Shown: positions 35,329 through 43,734, counted from the stretch's first letter. The stretch: 64,000 nucleotides of DNA from Bacillota bacterium (GCA_023410875.1 JAEYPH010000007.1:1-64000); one strand, 5' to 3'. Made by a program: numbers and translations. The notes: generated by a model from the sequence alone, not told the origin.

Positions 35329-36228
35329 CTACCTCTGCCCTAAAAACTGCCGCGCCTTGGCCATGAGCTCGCTCTTCTGGCGGTCGTCCATGCCGCCCAA
35401 CAGCCGGTTCACGGTGTCCTTGAGGTTGTCGGTGGCCGGGTTGGGCACGATGGTGGCCCTGACCTCCTGGGGTTGCGGCTGCGGCGGCTGCGCCATGGCG
35501 GTTCGCATCATGTTGGCCATGTTGGCCATATTGCCCAGATTGCTCAGCTGGCCCAGCGCGCCCAACGGGCCGCCGGCGGATGCACTTTGGCTTTGCACAG
35601 CGTTGCCGCGGAAACCGTTGACCATGCCCATCATCTGACCGATCATGGTCAGGTTGCCGGCTCCGGCGAAGGGTAGGTTGCGCCCCAGGGCGCTCAGCAG
35701 GCCTATGTTGCGGTCCATGGGGTTGGCGGTGGTCGGCGAAGCTATGTAGGCAGCGGGGTTGTTCACATTGCGCAGCTCATCCACCATGCCCAAAACCTTG
35801 GATACCTTTGTGGCGGACATGCCGCTGTTGCCCGGCAGATAACCGGCGATGTCGCCCAGCAGGCTTTTCATATCCACCGGCGGCATGGCGGGGCGATTGG
35901 GCCGTACCCTGGGCTGCGGCGCGGGCGCCTCGCCATCGTCGCTCTGGGTACGGGGCGCGGGCAATGCCGGCAGTTCCCCGTGGGGCCGGCGCTGGCTGCC
36001 CATGCCCAGCACGCTGCCCAAGCCGCCGCCGCGGCTAAGCGCTCCAATGGCCAGCACCAGAGGCAGCGGGCCCATGGATCCCATAACTGCGCCCAGGCCG
36101 CCAGCCGCCTGGCTGCGCACCGGTGTGCGGTCGGGCCGCGCCGAGGTAACTTCCACCGTTTGCGCCTCCGCCGCGGGCATATCGTCTGCCTGCGTGGCCG
36201 GTATGGCCTCGAACTGCTTATTGACCAT
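35329..36228 (-). CDS. hypothetical Pro/Ala/Gly-rich protein
   Basis: 299 residues, not recognised. A flexible N-terminal part is followed by a Gly/Leu-rich hydrophobic stretch (~52-80) and a Pro/Arg-rich linker (~85-125). After an Asn/Gly/Met-rich middle with 'NLGNMANMANMM', the C-terminal ~35 residues look helical ('NRLLGGMDDRQKSELMAKAR'). That C-terminus recalls the end of the small divergent gene at 36433. GAGGAGGAGACG precedes the start. Low complexity makes homology guesses unsafe. It could be an envelope or spore-associated protein, but no evidence decides. Confidence 0.65.
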   Translation of the reverse strand: MVNKQFEAIPATQADDMPAAEAQTVEVTSARPDRTPVRSQAAGGLGAVMGSMGPLPLVLAIGALSRGGGLGSVLGMGSQRRPHGELPALPAPRTQSDDGEAPAPQPRVRPNRPAMPPVDMKSLLGDIAGYLPGNSGMSATKVSKVLGMVDELRNVNNPAAYIASPTTANPMDRNIGLLSALGRNLPFAGAGNLTMIGQMMGMVNGFRGNAVQSQSASAGGPLGALGQLSNLGNMANMANMMRTAMAQPPQPQPQEVRATIVPNPATDNLKDTVNRLLGGMDDRQKSELMAKARQFLGQR

Positions 36229-36432
36229 GAACGTCTCCTCCTCAAATGATCCCTGCATGCATCCTATGCCCGGCGATGCCCAGTTGTTCCGACGGAAACG
36301 GACACAAGAGCCCCCCTTTGAGCATATGCTGAATAAAGCGGCTTACACCCGTCTGCCGGGAGATCCCGCGGTCACCGGCGAGCTTGACCAGCCATATCAT
36401 ATAGGGTGAAAGCCATTGGAGGGAGGGCAACG

Positions 36433-36726
36433 ATGAAGGACAACGCCGGCAAAAGTCTCAGGGACATGATACGCAAAAACAACCTGTCCCAGGAAAACCT
36501 GACCAGCGAGCAGAAGGACCAATTTAAGCGCTTCCGCGACACGGTAAGCCAGTATCAGGACAAAAACCCGGCGCAGCTGATGGGCGAACTGGAACGCTTG
36601 AAGAACGGCAAAGGCGGGCCCACGCTCAACCCACAGGACCTGGACCGCTTCGCCACCACGCTCAAGCCCATGCTCAGCCAAGAGCAGCAAAGCCGCCTGG
36701 ACGACATCGTCCGCCACCTTCGCTAG
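36433..36726 (+). CDS. hypothetical small helical protein
   Basis: 97 residues, charged and probably all-helical ('RKNNLSQENLTSEQKDQFKR' near the start, 'QEQQSRLDDIVRHLR' at the end). No known domain is recognised. GGAGGGAGGGC precedes the ATG. It diverges from the hypothetical gene ending at 36228, and both end in a similar short amphipathic helix, so they may work together. Confidence 0.65.
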   Translation: MKDNAGKSLRDMIRKNNLSQENLTSEQKDQFKRFRDTVSQYQDKNPAQLMGELERLKNGKGGPTLNPQDLDRFATTLKPMLSQEQQSRLDDIVRHLR

Positions 36727-36812
36727 GGCTGAGCTCATCCCCCTCGCGATACATAGGCGCGCCATAAGCCGCGCATCAGACGCCGGCGTGCCTCATGCGA
36801 GAGGTGAGTTCT

Positions 36813-38006
36813 GTGAAAAGGAACATCGTTCATAAGATTGACCCGTTGGTGCGCAGCATGGTCAAGATCAACTCCCATGCCAACGGGGGGGCCGATCCGG
36901 TCAGGGTTATTCTGTATGCAAAGGAATACGAGCGCTGCCGCCCCACGCTGGACAAGCTGGGCATCACGATTTTTTCCGAACTGCCGCTGATCGACGGCTA
37001 CGTGGTGGAAGTGCCGTACAACCAACTGGCCCGCATTGCCGGCCAAAAGAATGTGCGCTACATCACCGCCGATCTGGACGTACAGGCGCAAATGGATGTT
37101 GCAACGAAGGTCGTGGGCGCCGACGCCCTGCAAAATGCCGGCGTCACCGGCCGCGGGGTAGGCATCGCCTTCATCGACACGGGGATATACCCCCACCCTG
37201 ATTTCACGATGCCCAAGAACCGAATAGCCGCCTTTGTGGACATCGTGAATTCCCGGACAGCGTACTATGACGACAACGGCCACGGCACCTTCGTGGCGGG
37301 AGTGGCGGCTGGAAGCGGTTCGGCTTCTTCGGGAAAATATCGGGGTATCGCGCCGGGCGCCAACATCATCGCGCTCAAGGTCATGGACGCCAACGGTGGC
37401 GGGCGCGCCTCCGACGTGCTGGGCGCGCTGCAGTGGATCGCCTACAACCACAAACGTTACAACATCAAGGTCGTGTCCATGTCGCTGGGTTCAGACGTGG
37501 GCATCACCAACCGCGACGACGCCATGGAGCGTGGCGTGGAACAGCTCTGGCGCCAGGGCATTACGATCATAGCTGCCGCCGGCAACAGCGGGCCCCATTC
37601 CCGCACGATCACCGTGCCGGGCACCAGCCCTATGATCGTAACCGTGGGTTCCAACGACGACAGGCGCACGGTGTCGCTGGATGACGACATCGTGGCGGAC
37701 TTCTCCTCCCGCGGACCGGTGGGCAACCGCCCCAAGCCCGACATCCTCGCCCCCGGCGTGGACATCCACGGGCCGCTGGCCGACACAACCTACCTGCCCG
37801 GGCGCAAGATGGCCCGCATGAGCACCTACTATACGGCCATGAAGGGCACCTCGGTCTCCACGCCCATCGTGGCCGGCATCGCCGCTCTGTACTACGAGCA
37901 GAACCCCTCCGTAACGCCCGACGAGATCAAGCGCAACCTGATAACCAGGGCCCGCCGCCTGACCGGGCAACGCAACCAGGAGGGGTACGGCGTCGTCTTG
38001 GCGTAG
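36813..38006 (+). CDS. subtilisin-like serine protease (S8, AprX-like)
   Basis: 397 residues. The catalytic triad is visible as Asp in 'IAFIDTGIYPHPDF', His in 'DDNGHGTFVAGVAAG' and Ser in 'MKGTSVSTPIVAGIAAL', with the oxyanion Asn in 'IAAAGNSGPHS'. An N-terminal ~85 residues resemble an I9 propeptide. No signal peptide is seen, as in AprX, so it may act inside the cell or in the sporulating mother cell. GAGAGGTGAG immediately before the GTG favours that start over an ATG 18 bases upstream. The stop is followed at once by a 20-base palindrome and the two repeat elements described below. Confidence 0.9.
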   Translation: MKRNIVHKIDPLVRSMVKINSHANGGADPVRVILYAKEYERCRPTLDKLGITIFSELPLIDGYVVEVPYNQLARIAGQKNVRYITADLDVQAQMDVATKVVGADALQNAGVTGRGVGIAFIDTGIYPHPDFTMPKNRIAAFVDIVNSRTAYYDDNGHGTFVAGVAAGSGSASSGKYRGIAPGANIIALKVMDANGGGRASDVLGALQWIAYNHKRYNIKVVSMSLGSDVGITNRDDAMERGVEQLWRQGITIIAAAGNSGPHSRTITVPGTSPMIVTVGSNDDRRTVSLDDDIVADFSSRGPVGNRPKPDILAPGVDIHGPLADTTYLPGRKMARMSTYYTAMKGTSVSTPIVAGIAALYYEQNPSVTPDEIKRNLITRARRLTGQRNQEGYGVVLA

Positions 38007-38021
38007 CGCAATGCTGCGCTA

Positions 38022-38230
38022 CGCCTTCGCCTGCGGCGCTGTGGCGCCTTGGCGATTCGGAAGACTTGCATTTCGGTCAGCATTCGGCCCGGCGATAATC
38101 GTCGCCGGGCCTACACCTATCTGTTCGTCCCATCCCTTGCAAATAAATGCCGGGGATCGCCTGCGGGCGGGTCTTTGTGCGCGTTTCTGCCCGTATGTTG
38201 GTTTCCTCGGCGGAATAAATCCGCCATCGG
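38022..38230 (+). ncRNA. structured ~200-bp 3'-UTR element, copy 1
   Basis: It begins about 15 bases after the protease stop codon. Ordered features: hairpin CGCC-tgc-GGCGC/GCGCC-GGCG (near 38028-38054), the block GACTTGCATTT, a 10-bp stem GGCCCGGCGA with TCGCCGGGCC around loop TAATCG (38086-38111), and the block ATCGCCTGCGGGCGG. Copy 2 at 51060-51257 has the same parts in the same order with compensatory stem changes. No reading frame is shared. Confidence 0.7.
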
Positions 38231-38304
38231 CAACAGGGCCACACCTCGTACTGTCATTCTGAGCGCAGCGAAGAATCCCCTTGAATCAGCCGTTCATATG
38301 AAGG

Positions 38305-38367
38305 GTGCCGAAGGTTTCCAAAGGGCGACCGGAAAGCCCTTTGGTCGCGCCCAAAGGCGCGAAATCC
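38305..38367 (+). repeat. 65-bp two-hairpin repeat, copy A
   Basis: The core is GCCGAAGGTTTCCAAAGGGC, then GACCGGAAA, then GCCCTTTGG, making stem CCAAAGGGC/GCCCTTTGG. A second stem TCGCGCC/GGCGCGA and AAATCC follow. It is in the sense direction downstream of the protease gene. Just upstream (38257-38283) lies TGTCATTCTGAGCGCAGCG, a motif I recognise as widespread in gut Firmicute and other genomes. Together with copy 1 of the larger element it fills the 372-base gap after the protease. Confidence 0.85.
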
Positions 38368-38378
38368 CACTCTCTTCC

Positions 38379-39203
38379 CTACCTTTTCTGACACCCCGGA
38401 CAATAATAAATGCTCCCGCCCAGATACGCTTCCTTTACGATGGTCTCGCCGCAGGCCGGGCAGGGCTGGCCCACGGTCTTCTTGCTGAGCACCGTGCGGT
38501 AGCCGCCGGGTTGGCCGTAGAGGTCGCGCTCGGTGTCACGGCCGCCCTGGTCCGCCATGGCGGCCGACACATCCTTGACGGCGCGAAACATCGCCTGCTT
38601 CTCCTGGGCGGAAAGGCTGCCCATGGTTCGCCGGGGGTGAATGCGGGCGGTCCACAGAATGTCCTGCAGCATGCCATTGCCCAGGCCTGGGATACGCTGC
38701 GCTGTGGCCAGGAAGGCCTTGGCCGAAAGCTCCGGCGCCTGGGGCTGGGCCAGCAGGCCGCAGAACAGCTCCCAATCGAACCCATCCTCGGTTGGGGCCG
38801 GCTGTTTGTTGACAACGTGGCCCATGGGTATGCCGTCGGGGTCGTCCTCGCGGCAGCAGAACATGCAGCCCCACATCTGCACCGTGCACGTGATCGCGCT
38901 GCCGTCGTCAAACTCCAGCAGAAGTTGGTGGCTGGCCGGGCGCTTGGCGCCAAGGGCGTGCAGCTTAACCGGTGTGGAAATCACCAGCAGCATGTCCTGC
39001 GCGTGCACCCGCAGCGTACCGCTGACAACCTCCGTACCGGTGATCCGCTTGCCCCGCAGCAGGCCATCATAGGCGGCGGGGTCGCCGGTATACCAGGCGA
39101 AGCCGTGGTGTGTCTGGTCGGCCTGCGCCCGTACGATTTCACGACCGGCGAGCGACTGCTGTATCTGCCGGGCCAGCACGATGGATTCGGAAAGCTCGAT
39201 CAT
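38379..39203 (-). CDS. Fpg/Nei-family DNA glycosylase-like protein lacking the N-terminal proline
   Basis: 274 residues with the Fpg fold. It has the helix-two-turn-helix region ('IPGLGNGMLQDILW') and a C-terminal zinc finger ('CPACGETIVKEAYLGGSIYYCPGC'). Classical Fpg and Nei use Pro2 as the nucleophile of 'MPELPE' with Glu3. Here the start reads 'MIELSES': Glu3 is kept but Pro2 is Ile. Classical Schiff-base glycosylase/lyase chemistry is therefore unlikely. It may bind damaged or structured DNA or use a different mechanism. It is convergent with the protease gene across the repeats. Confidence 0.82.
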   Translation of the reverse strand: MIELSESIVLARQIQQSLAGREIVRAQADQTHHGFAWYTGDPAAYDGLLRGKRITGTEVVSGTLRVHAQDMLLVISTPVKLHALGAKRPASHQLLLEFDDGSAITCTVQMWGCMFCCREDDPDGIPMGHVVNKQPAPTEDGFDWELFCGLLAQPQAPELSAKAFLATAQRIPGLGNGMLQDILWTARIHPRRTMGSLSAQEKQAMFRAVKDVSAAMADQGGRDTERDLYGQPGGYRTVLSKKTVGQPCPACGETIVKEAYLGGSIYYCPGCQKR

Positions 39204-39433
39204 GGGCGTGTCCTCCTATGCAATAATGGCATTACAATTGTAGCACAAAAAGATGACGACAGTATGTCCGGTTTCTCCTCAAAAAGCGCCAGAGGCGGCA
39301 TCTGCGGCCAGGCGTTTACAGGGCCGGCGCTTGACAACGCCCGCCGCATCCCGTAAAGTGCCCCCTGAGGGGGAGCTTTCAGCTCCACATTTCGCCTTTG
39401 GCGCAACAGTTCATTGTTTGGGTTGGGAGCAGC

Positions 39434-39991
39434 ATGGAACGAGCTAAAAAACTGTGGCAGATGTTTCTGATCTTCTTTAAAATCGGCGCCTTCACCTTTG
39501 GCGGCGGCATGGCCATGCTGCCGGTCATCCAGAAGGAGTTCGTGGACAAGCACCGCTGGATCAGTGACGAGGAGATGCTGGACGTCTTCGCCATTTCACA
39601 ATCCATGCCCGGCGTCATCGCGCTCAACGCGTCCATCTTCATCGGCTACCGGCTGCAAGGCGTACCTGGGGCCATCGTGGCCGCACTGGCGCAGGTGTTG
39701 CCCTCCTTCTGCAGCATCTTGCTGGTGCTTCTGGCTCTGAGCTTCCTGCAGGGCAACCCCTATGTAGACCGTGTGATGGCCGGTATCCGCGCGGCATCAG
39801 CGGCACTGATTCTGCGCTCCACGGTGAATCTGATAAGAAAAACATTGAAGAAGCCGCTGGATATTGCCATCGCCGCGGCGGCCTTTATACTCATCGTGTT
39901 TGTCAATCTGAACGTCGTCTACGCCATCGCGTTGGGGGCCGCAGCCGGGCTGACCGCCTATGGCATAGGGAGGGCCCGGCATCATGTATAG
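39434..39991 (+). CDS. chromate transporter family protein, first subunit
   Basis: A 185-residue single-CHR-domain membrane protein with the signature 'FKIGAFTFGGGMAMLPVI' and 'SMPGVIALNASIFIGY'. About five or six helices. In Firmicutes the ChrA transporter is often split in two short genes, as here. The family moves chromate or other anions out, but natural substrates vary. GGGAG precedes the ATG. It overlaps the second subunit by eight bases. Confidence 0.88.
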   Translation: MERAKKLWQMFLIFFKIGAFTFGGGMAMLPVIQKEFVDKHRWISDEEMLDVFAISQSMPGVIALNASIFIGYRLQGVPGAIVAALAQVLPSFCSILLVLLALSFLQGNPYVDRVMAGIRAASAALILRSTVNLIRKTLKKPLDIAIAAAAFILIVFVNLNVVYAIALGAAAGLTAYGIGRARHHV

Positions 39992-40571
39992 AATCTGGCA
40001 GCTGTTCTTTGTGTTTTTTAAGCTGGGCTTGTTCAGCTTCGGCGGCGGCTACGCCATGCTGCCTCTGATCTATCAGGACATCCAGAAGATCGGCATCATG
40101 GACCCTACAGAGTTTTCCAACCTGGTGGGAATCTCGCAGATGACGCCTGGGCCCATTGCCATCAACGCCGCCACATATGTGGGGTTCAAGGCCGCAGGCA
40201 TATGGGGGTCAATCGCGGCCACCGTCGCGGTGTCGCTGCCGGCCTTCTTCCTGATCATCGCCGTGGTTCACTTCCTGAACCGTTTCAAGACCAATCAGCC
40301 TTTGCAGGCGGCGCTGGGCGGCATCCGCCCGGCCACTGTGGGGCTCATCGGCTCGGCCTTCGTGTTCTTTGCCGACACATCGATCTTCAGCAGCGAAGCC
40401 TTTATGTCCATGTTGGGCAACCGCGCATCGCTGTGGGCCAGCCTGGGTAGCATCCTCAGCCTGCCGGCTTTGGGCATCGCCGCCGTGGCCTATCTGCTCA
40501 ACGACCGCTTCAAGGTGGACCCTATCCTGATCATCATCGGAGCGGGTATCGTCGGTGCGTTTGTCATGTAG
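39984..40571 (+). CDS. chromate transporter family protein, second subunit
   Basis: 195 residues with the CHR signature 'FKLGLFSFGGGYAMLPLI' and 'QMTPGPIAINAATYVGF'. It is parallel to the first subunit and probably pairs with it in an antiparallel heterodimer. A strong terminator follows. Neither gene shows a visible metal-responsive operator of its own, though an ArsR regulator lies just beyond in the opposite direction. Confidence 0.88.
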   Translation: MYRIWQLFFVFFKLGLFSFGGGYAMLPLIYQDIQKIGIMDPTEFSNLVGISQMTPGPIAINAATYVGFKAAGIWGSIAATVAVSLPAFFLIIAVVHFLNRFKTNQPLQAALGGIRPATVGLIGSAFVFFADTSIFSSEAFMSMLGNRASLWASLGSILSLPALGIAAVAYLLNDRFKVDPILIIIGAGIVGAFVM

Positions 40572-40587
40572 CTTGAAGTCCCGACAG

Positions 40588-40619
40588 AAAAGGCCGATCG
40601 GTGCACCGATCGGCCTTTT
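40588..40619 (+). terminator. terminator of the chromate transporter pair
   Basis: A perfect 32-base palindrome, AAAAGGCCGATCGGTG and its complement, ending in TTTT. It could also work in the opposite direction for the small minus-strand gene. Confidence 0.85.
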
Positions 40620-40642
40620 GTCATGTACATCCGTTTGCCGTT

Positions 40643-40777
40643 CTATCGGCACCCCTCACAGTCCTTGCATTCCACATCACAATACTCCTTGGGCAGCGCG
40701 CGGCCATCGTCCCGGGGCCGCAAAGCGATTGCAGCAACAATCGCCGCAACCAATGCCAAAATAATCCATTCGATCAT
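40643..40777 (-). CDS. small Cys-rich single-pass membrane protein (FeoB-associated type)
   Basis: 44 residues. One membrane helix (~4-20, 'WIILALVAAIVAAIAL') is followed by a basic stretch and a Cys-rich tail ('YCDVECKDCEGC' with four Cys). GGAGG lies nine bases before the ATG. The layout matches FeoB-associated Cys-rich membrane proteins, but no feoB is in the window. It lies 41 bases after the ArsR gene in the same direction, so it is probably controlled with it. The Cys tail could handle the metal that ArsR senses. Confidence 0.7.
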   Translation of the reverse strand: MIEWIILALVAAIVAAIALRPRDDGRALPKEYCDVECKDCEGCR

Positions 40778-40818
40778 CGGTGGTACCTCCTTCCTATGAT
40801 CGCAGAACCAAAGAAGGC

Positions 40819-41145
40819 TCAGGCCGAACCCTGCGCGCTTTGCAGCGCCTGGGAAATCTGCACGCAGAATCTGTCCAGCAGGTCACGATCCAGCTGGAAG
40901 ACCGTCCACTGGCTGCGTTTCTCCCGCCGCAGGATGCCCGCATGCTCCAGCACAATCAGATGCTGTGACACCGTGGACTGCGCCAGGCCCGTGAAGGCCA
41001 CCGCATCAGCCACGCTGATGCCCTGCTCTTCGCAGGAGATCTTGTCACAACAGGTGCCCATGCATCCCGTGCTCATCTCCATGACCAACCGCAGTCGGGT
41101 CTCATTGCCCAAAGCGTTGCAAATTTCCGCTAGTTTCGCTTCCAT
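40819..41145 (-). CDS. ArsR-family metal-sensing repressor
   Basis: 108 residues. A winged helix-turn-helix ('AQSTVSQHLIVLEHAGILRR') is preceded by a cysteine-rich segment ('TGCMGTCCDKISCEEQ', ~26-41) that would bind a thiophilic metal or metalloid. The ATG after GGAAGGG was chosen over one 15 bases upstream. Its promoter carries two 16-base imperfect palindromes, one over the -10 and one over the first transcribed bases, the expected layout for autorepression. The only downstream partner is the small Cys-rich membrane protein. The inducing metal is not known. Confidence 0.87.
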   Translation of the reverse strand: MEAKLAEICNALGNETRLRLVMEMSTGCMGTCCDKISCEEQGISVADAVAFTGLAQSTVSQHLIVLEHAGILRREKRSQWTVFQLDRDLLDRFCVQISQALQSAQGSA

Positions 41146-41158
41146 GGCCATCCCTTCC

Positions 41159-41206
41159 ATCGTCTGTTTGCGATGTAATTGTATCGCATGTTTACGATTA
41201 TGTCAA
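41159..41206 (-). promoter_or_regulatory. ArsR promoter with two operator-like palindromes
   Basis: On the minus strand TTGACA (41201-41206), 17 bases, TACAAT (41178-41183). Two related sites flank the -10: ATCGTAAACATGCGAT (41183-41198) and ATCGCAAACAGACGAT (41159-41174), eight bases apart. Across the gap TGCGAT and ATCGCA also form a perfect inverted repeat (41169-41188). Confidence 0.75.
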
Positions 41207-41279
41207 GCAGGCGCCGCAAAAAACCTTTTGATCCCTTGGTTCATAGGATGGAGCAGACAATGGAAAGGAGCCAATGGAT

Positions 41280-42260
41280 ATGGCGCGAATCAAAGCGCAG
41301 CCGCTAAGCACGCTGGATCTGCTCCGCCGCCGGCATGGTAACGAGGCTGCCAGGGGCGCTTTTTATGAGATGTGTACCCAGGATAACGAAAATGCCACAC
41401 GGCTGCTCAACGATGACAACCTGAAGTTCCCCACGCTTTTCGTGCTGCAGCCGGAAGTTGATAAGTTTGAACTGCACGAAAGGCTCAACGAACGCAACCA
41501 CAGCGCGCTGTCCATGTGCGGCTGCCTGTGCGACAAAGAAAACATGTTCAATCACGAGTTTGGGCCGCAGGACAAGCCCACGCTGCGCTGGATGATGCTG
41601 ACCGGTTACGACGAGGACGATCTAGGCGAAACCTACGATGAGATCATGGACACCACGGCCATCCTGCTGGTGCGTGAGCATCATGACAACACATGCCTGA
41701 AACCGCTGTGCGATATGATCTTCATGAGGAATCGCCATGGCATGTACATATACGACGCGGTGTGGGCGCTGTTCGAATCCCAGGAGGTGGACACCCTGCT
41801 GCTGGTGGCCGACCATCTGCGCTCCAACAACCGCCACGACGTGGAGCTGGCCCGCAATCTGCTCTCCTTTGTGCCGTGCTTCCAGAACAACCTGTCCACC
41901 CCTGCAGTGCAGCACCGCTGCGCCGTGAGATGGATCCACGCCAACCGGAAATGGCTGCGCTACACCGGCGAAAGCAATCAGAAAGGCGGCAATCCCTATC
42001 GCTTCGAGGTGTCGCTGGAGGCCAAATATCTGCAAAACAGCGAGGTGCCCCGCATGGGGCCAGCAACGCTGTCAGCCGACGACTATGAGCTGGGGTGCCG
42101 CTTCCACGCGCTGGACCCGGATACTCGCGTGCTGCTGGCCGACCACTCCCAGCGGTTGCGCCGGCATAGCCCGGAAAAGTGGCAGCGCTGGCTGCACAGC
42201 GACCTGAGCGTTCAAATCCACACGGCGCGCCAGTGCGCCGGTCTGGAGGTGCGCCCGTGA
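41280..42260 (+). CDS. hypothetical protein coupled to transglutaminase
   Basis: 326 residues, not recognised. It is probably soluble, mostly helical, with repeated Leu/Asp/His-rich helices ('EVDTLLLVADHLRSNNRHDV') and two nearby Cys ('CGCLCDKE', ~81-88). No signal peptide. AAAGGAG stands nine bases before this ATG and only three before an earlier one. Its last codons overlap the GTG start of tgl (GTGA), so the two are translationally coupled. A role in making or placing the spore transglutaminase is plausible only from this coupling. Confidence 0.65.
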   Translation: MARIKAQPLSTLDLLRRRHGNEAARGAFYEMCTQDNENATRLLNDDNLKFPTLFVLQPEVDKFELHERLNERNHSALSMCGCLCDKENMFNHEFGPQDKPTLRWMMLTGYDEDDLGETYDEIMDTTAILLVREHHDNTCLKPLCDMIFMRNRHGMYIYDAVWALFESQEVDTLLLVADHLRSNNRHDVELARNLLSFVPCFQNNLSTPAVQHRCAVRWIHANRKWLRYTGESNQKGGNPYRFEVSLEAKYLQNSEVPRMGPATLSADDYELGCRFHALDPDTRVLLADHSQRLRRHSPEKWQRWLHSDLSVQIHTARQCAGLEVRP

Positions 42261-43024
42261 TCCGCATCGGCAACAAGGCCATCGACACGATGCCCACCGT
42301 GGAGGGCTTCACACCCAACGCGCTGCAGCAGGGCATCTTTGAAACGATGGTCAAGAGCTCCTACACCTATCGCTATGACAGCGCCGGCCAGTTGGCCTTC
42401 GAGCTGCAGGTGCGTAACGCCACCGTGGAGGCCGCCCGGGCGTTGAGCCGCAGCGGCTTCCAATTCCGGGTGTTCCGCAAATCCTTCGCCAATCCGGAAT
42501 ACTGGCGGCGTTTGAGCAACGGCGGCTTCCAGCTGCGCAGCGGCGTTACGCCCTCCGTGGCCATTGCCGACATTTACCGCCAGGGCAGCCTGTACGGCAC
42601 CGAATGCGCCACGGCGATGATCATCGTCTATTACAAGGCCATGCTGGACGTGCTGCCCGAGGGGCTGTTTAACCGGCTGTATTCCGACATCTATCTGATG
42701 AACTGGCAGCACATCGACCGCGACCTGGCCATACAGGATTTCTCCTCCGCTGCCGATCTGCTGCCCAGCGACGCCAAGTACTTCATAAACCCGGACGTAA
42801 GCCCGGCGAACCCGGAATGGCAGGGCGAAAACGCGTTCTATCTGGGCGGGGGCAAATACTACGGCCACGGCATCGGTATCGCCGACGCCGAGACGATCAT
42901 CAGCACCCTCAACCGCACACGCCGCAGAGGCTCCAACCGCTCGGCCTACTTGCTGGATACGGTCAAGCGCCAGAACACACGCTATCTGTATGATCGCGTG
43001 CGGCAATACGCAGGCAGAAGATAA
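42257..43024 (+). CDS. tgl: protein-glutamine gamma-glutamyltransferase (spore transglutaminase)
   Basis: 255 residues, near the length of the Bacillus enzyme. The catalytic Cys is in 'YGTECATAMIIVYYKAML', which matches the family's most conserved segment, and a later His region 'KYYGHGIGIA' completes the active site. It crosslinks spore-coat proteins through glutamine and lysine side chains, so it argues for sporulation. GTG start with GGAGG seven bases upstream, overlapping the previous stop. A terminator-like hairpin and repeat copy B follow. Confidence 0.92.
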   Translation: MIRIGNKAIDTMPTVEGFTPNALQQGIFETMVKSSYTYRYDSAGQLAFELQVRNATVEAARALSRSGFQFRVFRKSFANPEYWRRLSNGGFQLRSGVTPSVAIADIYRQGSLYGTECATAMIIVYYKAMLDVLPEGLFNRLYSDIYLMNWQHIDRDLAIQDFSSAADLLPSDAKYFINPDVSPANPEWQGENAFYLGGGKYYGHGIGIADAETIISTLNRTRRRGSNRSAYLLDTVKRQNTRYLYDRVRQYAGRR

Positions 43025-43053
43025 AACACGGCAACTCGCTGCCTTTGGATAAG

Positions 43054-43088
43054 AAGGCGAACCAATGCGCGGTTCGCCTTCCTGCTTT
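43054..43088 (+). terminator. hairpin after tgl
   Basis: AAGGCGAACC pairs with GGTTCGCCTT, followed by CCTGCTTTGC, a poor T-run, 30 bases after the tgl stop. Confidence 0.6.
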
Positions 43089-43133
43089 GCTTGCGCCCGA
43101 TATGCTTGCCTGCCATACAGTAATTAAAAAAAG

Positions 43134-43198
43134 GGGCCGAAGGTTTCCAAAGGGCGACCGGAAAGCCCTTTGGCCACGCCTGCAGGCGTGGAAATCCT
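43134..43198 (+). repeat. 65-bp two-hairpin repeat, copy B
   Basis: Its core is identical to copy A through GCCCTTTGG. The second stem is CCACGCC/GGCGTGG in place of TCGCGCC/GGCGCGA: both outer pairs changed while pairing is preserved. It is in the sense direction downstream of tgl. Confidence 0.85.
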
Positions 43199-43284
43199 TT
43201 CTCTACCCTGCTAGGCATCCATACTATGTATCTTTCTATGTCTATGGTATGATGCCTTTTAGCAGTAGTATGGAGGCTTACACC

Positions 43285-43734
43285 ATGGAGTTTCGTATGG
43301 CCACCAAGGCCGATCTGGACGCGCTGGTGGAGAATCGAATCGACTTCATCACGTCCCTGCGGGCCATGCCCGATCTGGAGGCGCTCCGCCATAGCACCCG
43401 AGCCTATCTGCAGGAGCATCTGGAGGATGGCGCCCTGCTGTGCTGGCTGTGCACCGAGGACGGCAAAATCCGATCCTCCTGCCTGATGTGCCTGTATCAG
43501 ACCATCCCCTCGCCCAGCGCGCCCAACGGCAAATGCGGCCTGCTGCTGAACGTCTACACCCTAAAAGAGTATCGCCGCCAGGGCCTGGCCAGGGAGCTCC
43601 TCACCAGGATACTGGAGCAGGCCCGCAGCTTGGGTGTAACCAAGGTTCACCTGAACGCCACTGAGGACGGCCGGCCTCTCTATGAATCCCTTGGTTTTGC
43701 CCCGTTGGACGGGGAGATGATTCTAAAGCTTTAG
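43285..43734 (+). CDS. GNAT-family N-acetyltransferase
   Basis: 149 residues. The acetyl-CoA site 'EYRRQGLARELLTRILEQA' (QGLA in place of RGxG/A) and the strand 'KVHLNATEDGRPLYESLGF' are typical. GGAGG lies eight bases before the ATG. The substrate is unknown. It is flanked by repeat copy B and by the hairpin array, with no functional partner nearby. Confidence 0.87.
   Translation: MEFRMATKADLDALVENRIDFITSLRAMPDLEALRHSTRAYLQEHLEDGALLCWLCTEDGKIRSSCLMCLYQTIPSPSAPNGKCGLLLNVYTLKEYRRQGLARELLTRILEQARSLGVTKVHLNATEDGRPLYESLGFAPLDGEMILKL

Noticed and set aside
36795..36812. Six-codon N-terminal extension of the subtilisin-like protease (ATG at 36795)
   Set aside because: GAGAGGTGAG lies within these codons, immediately before the GTG at 36813, which is the better start.
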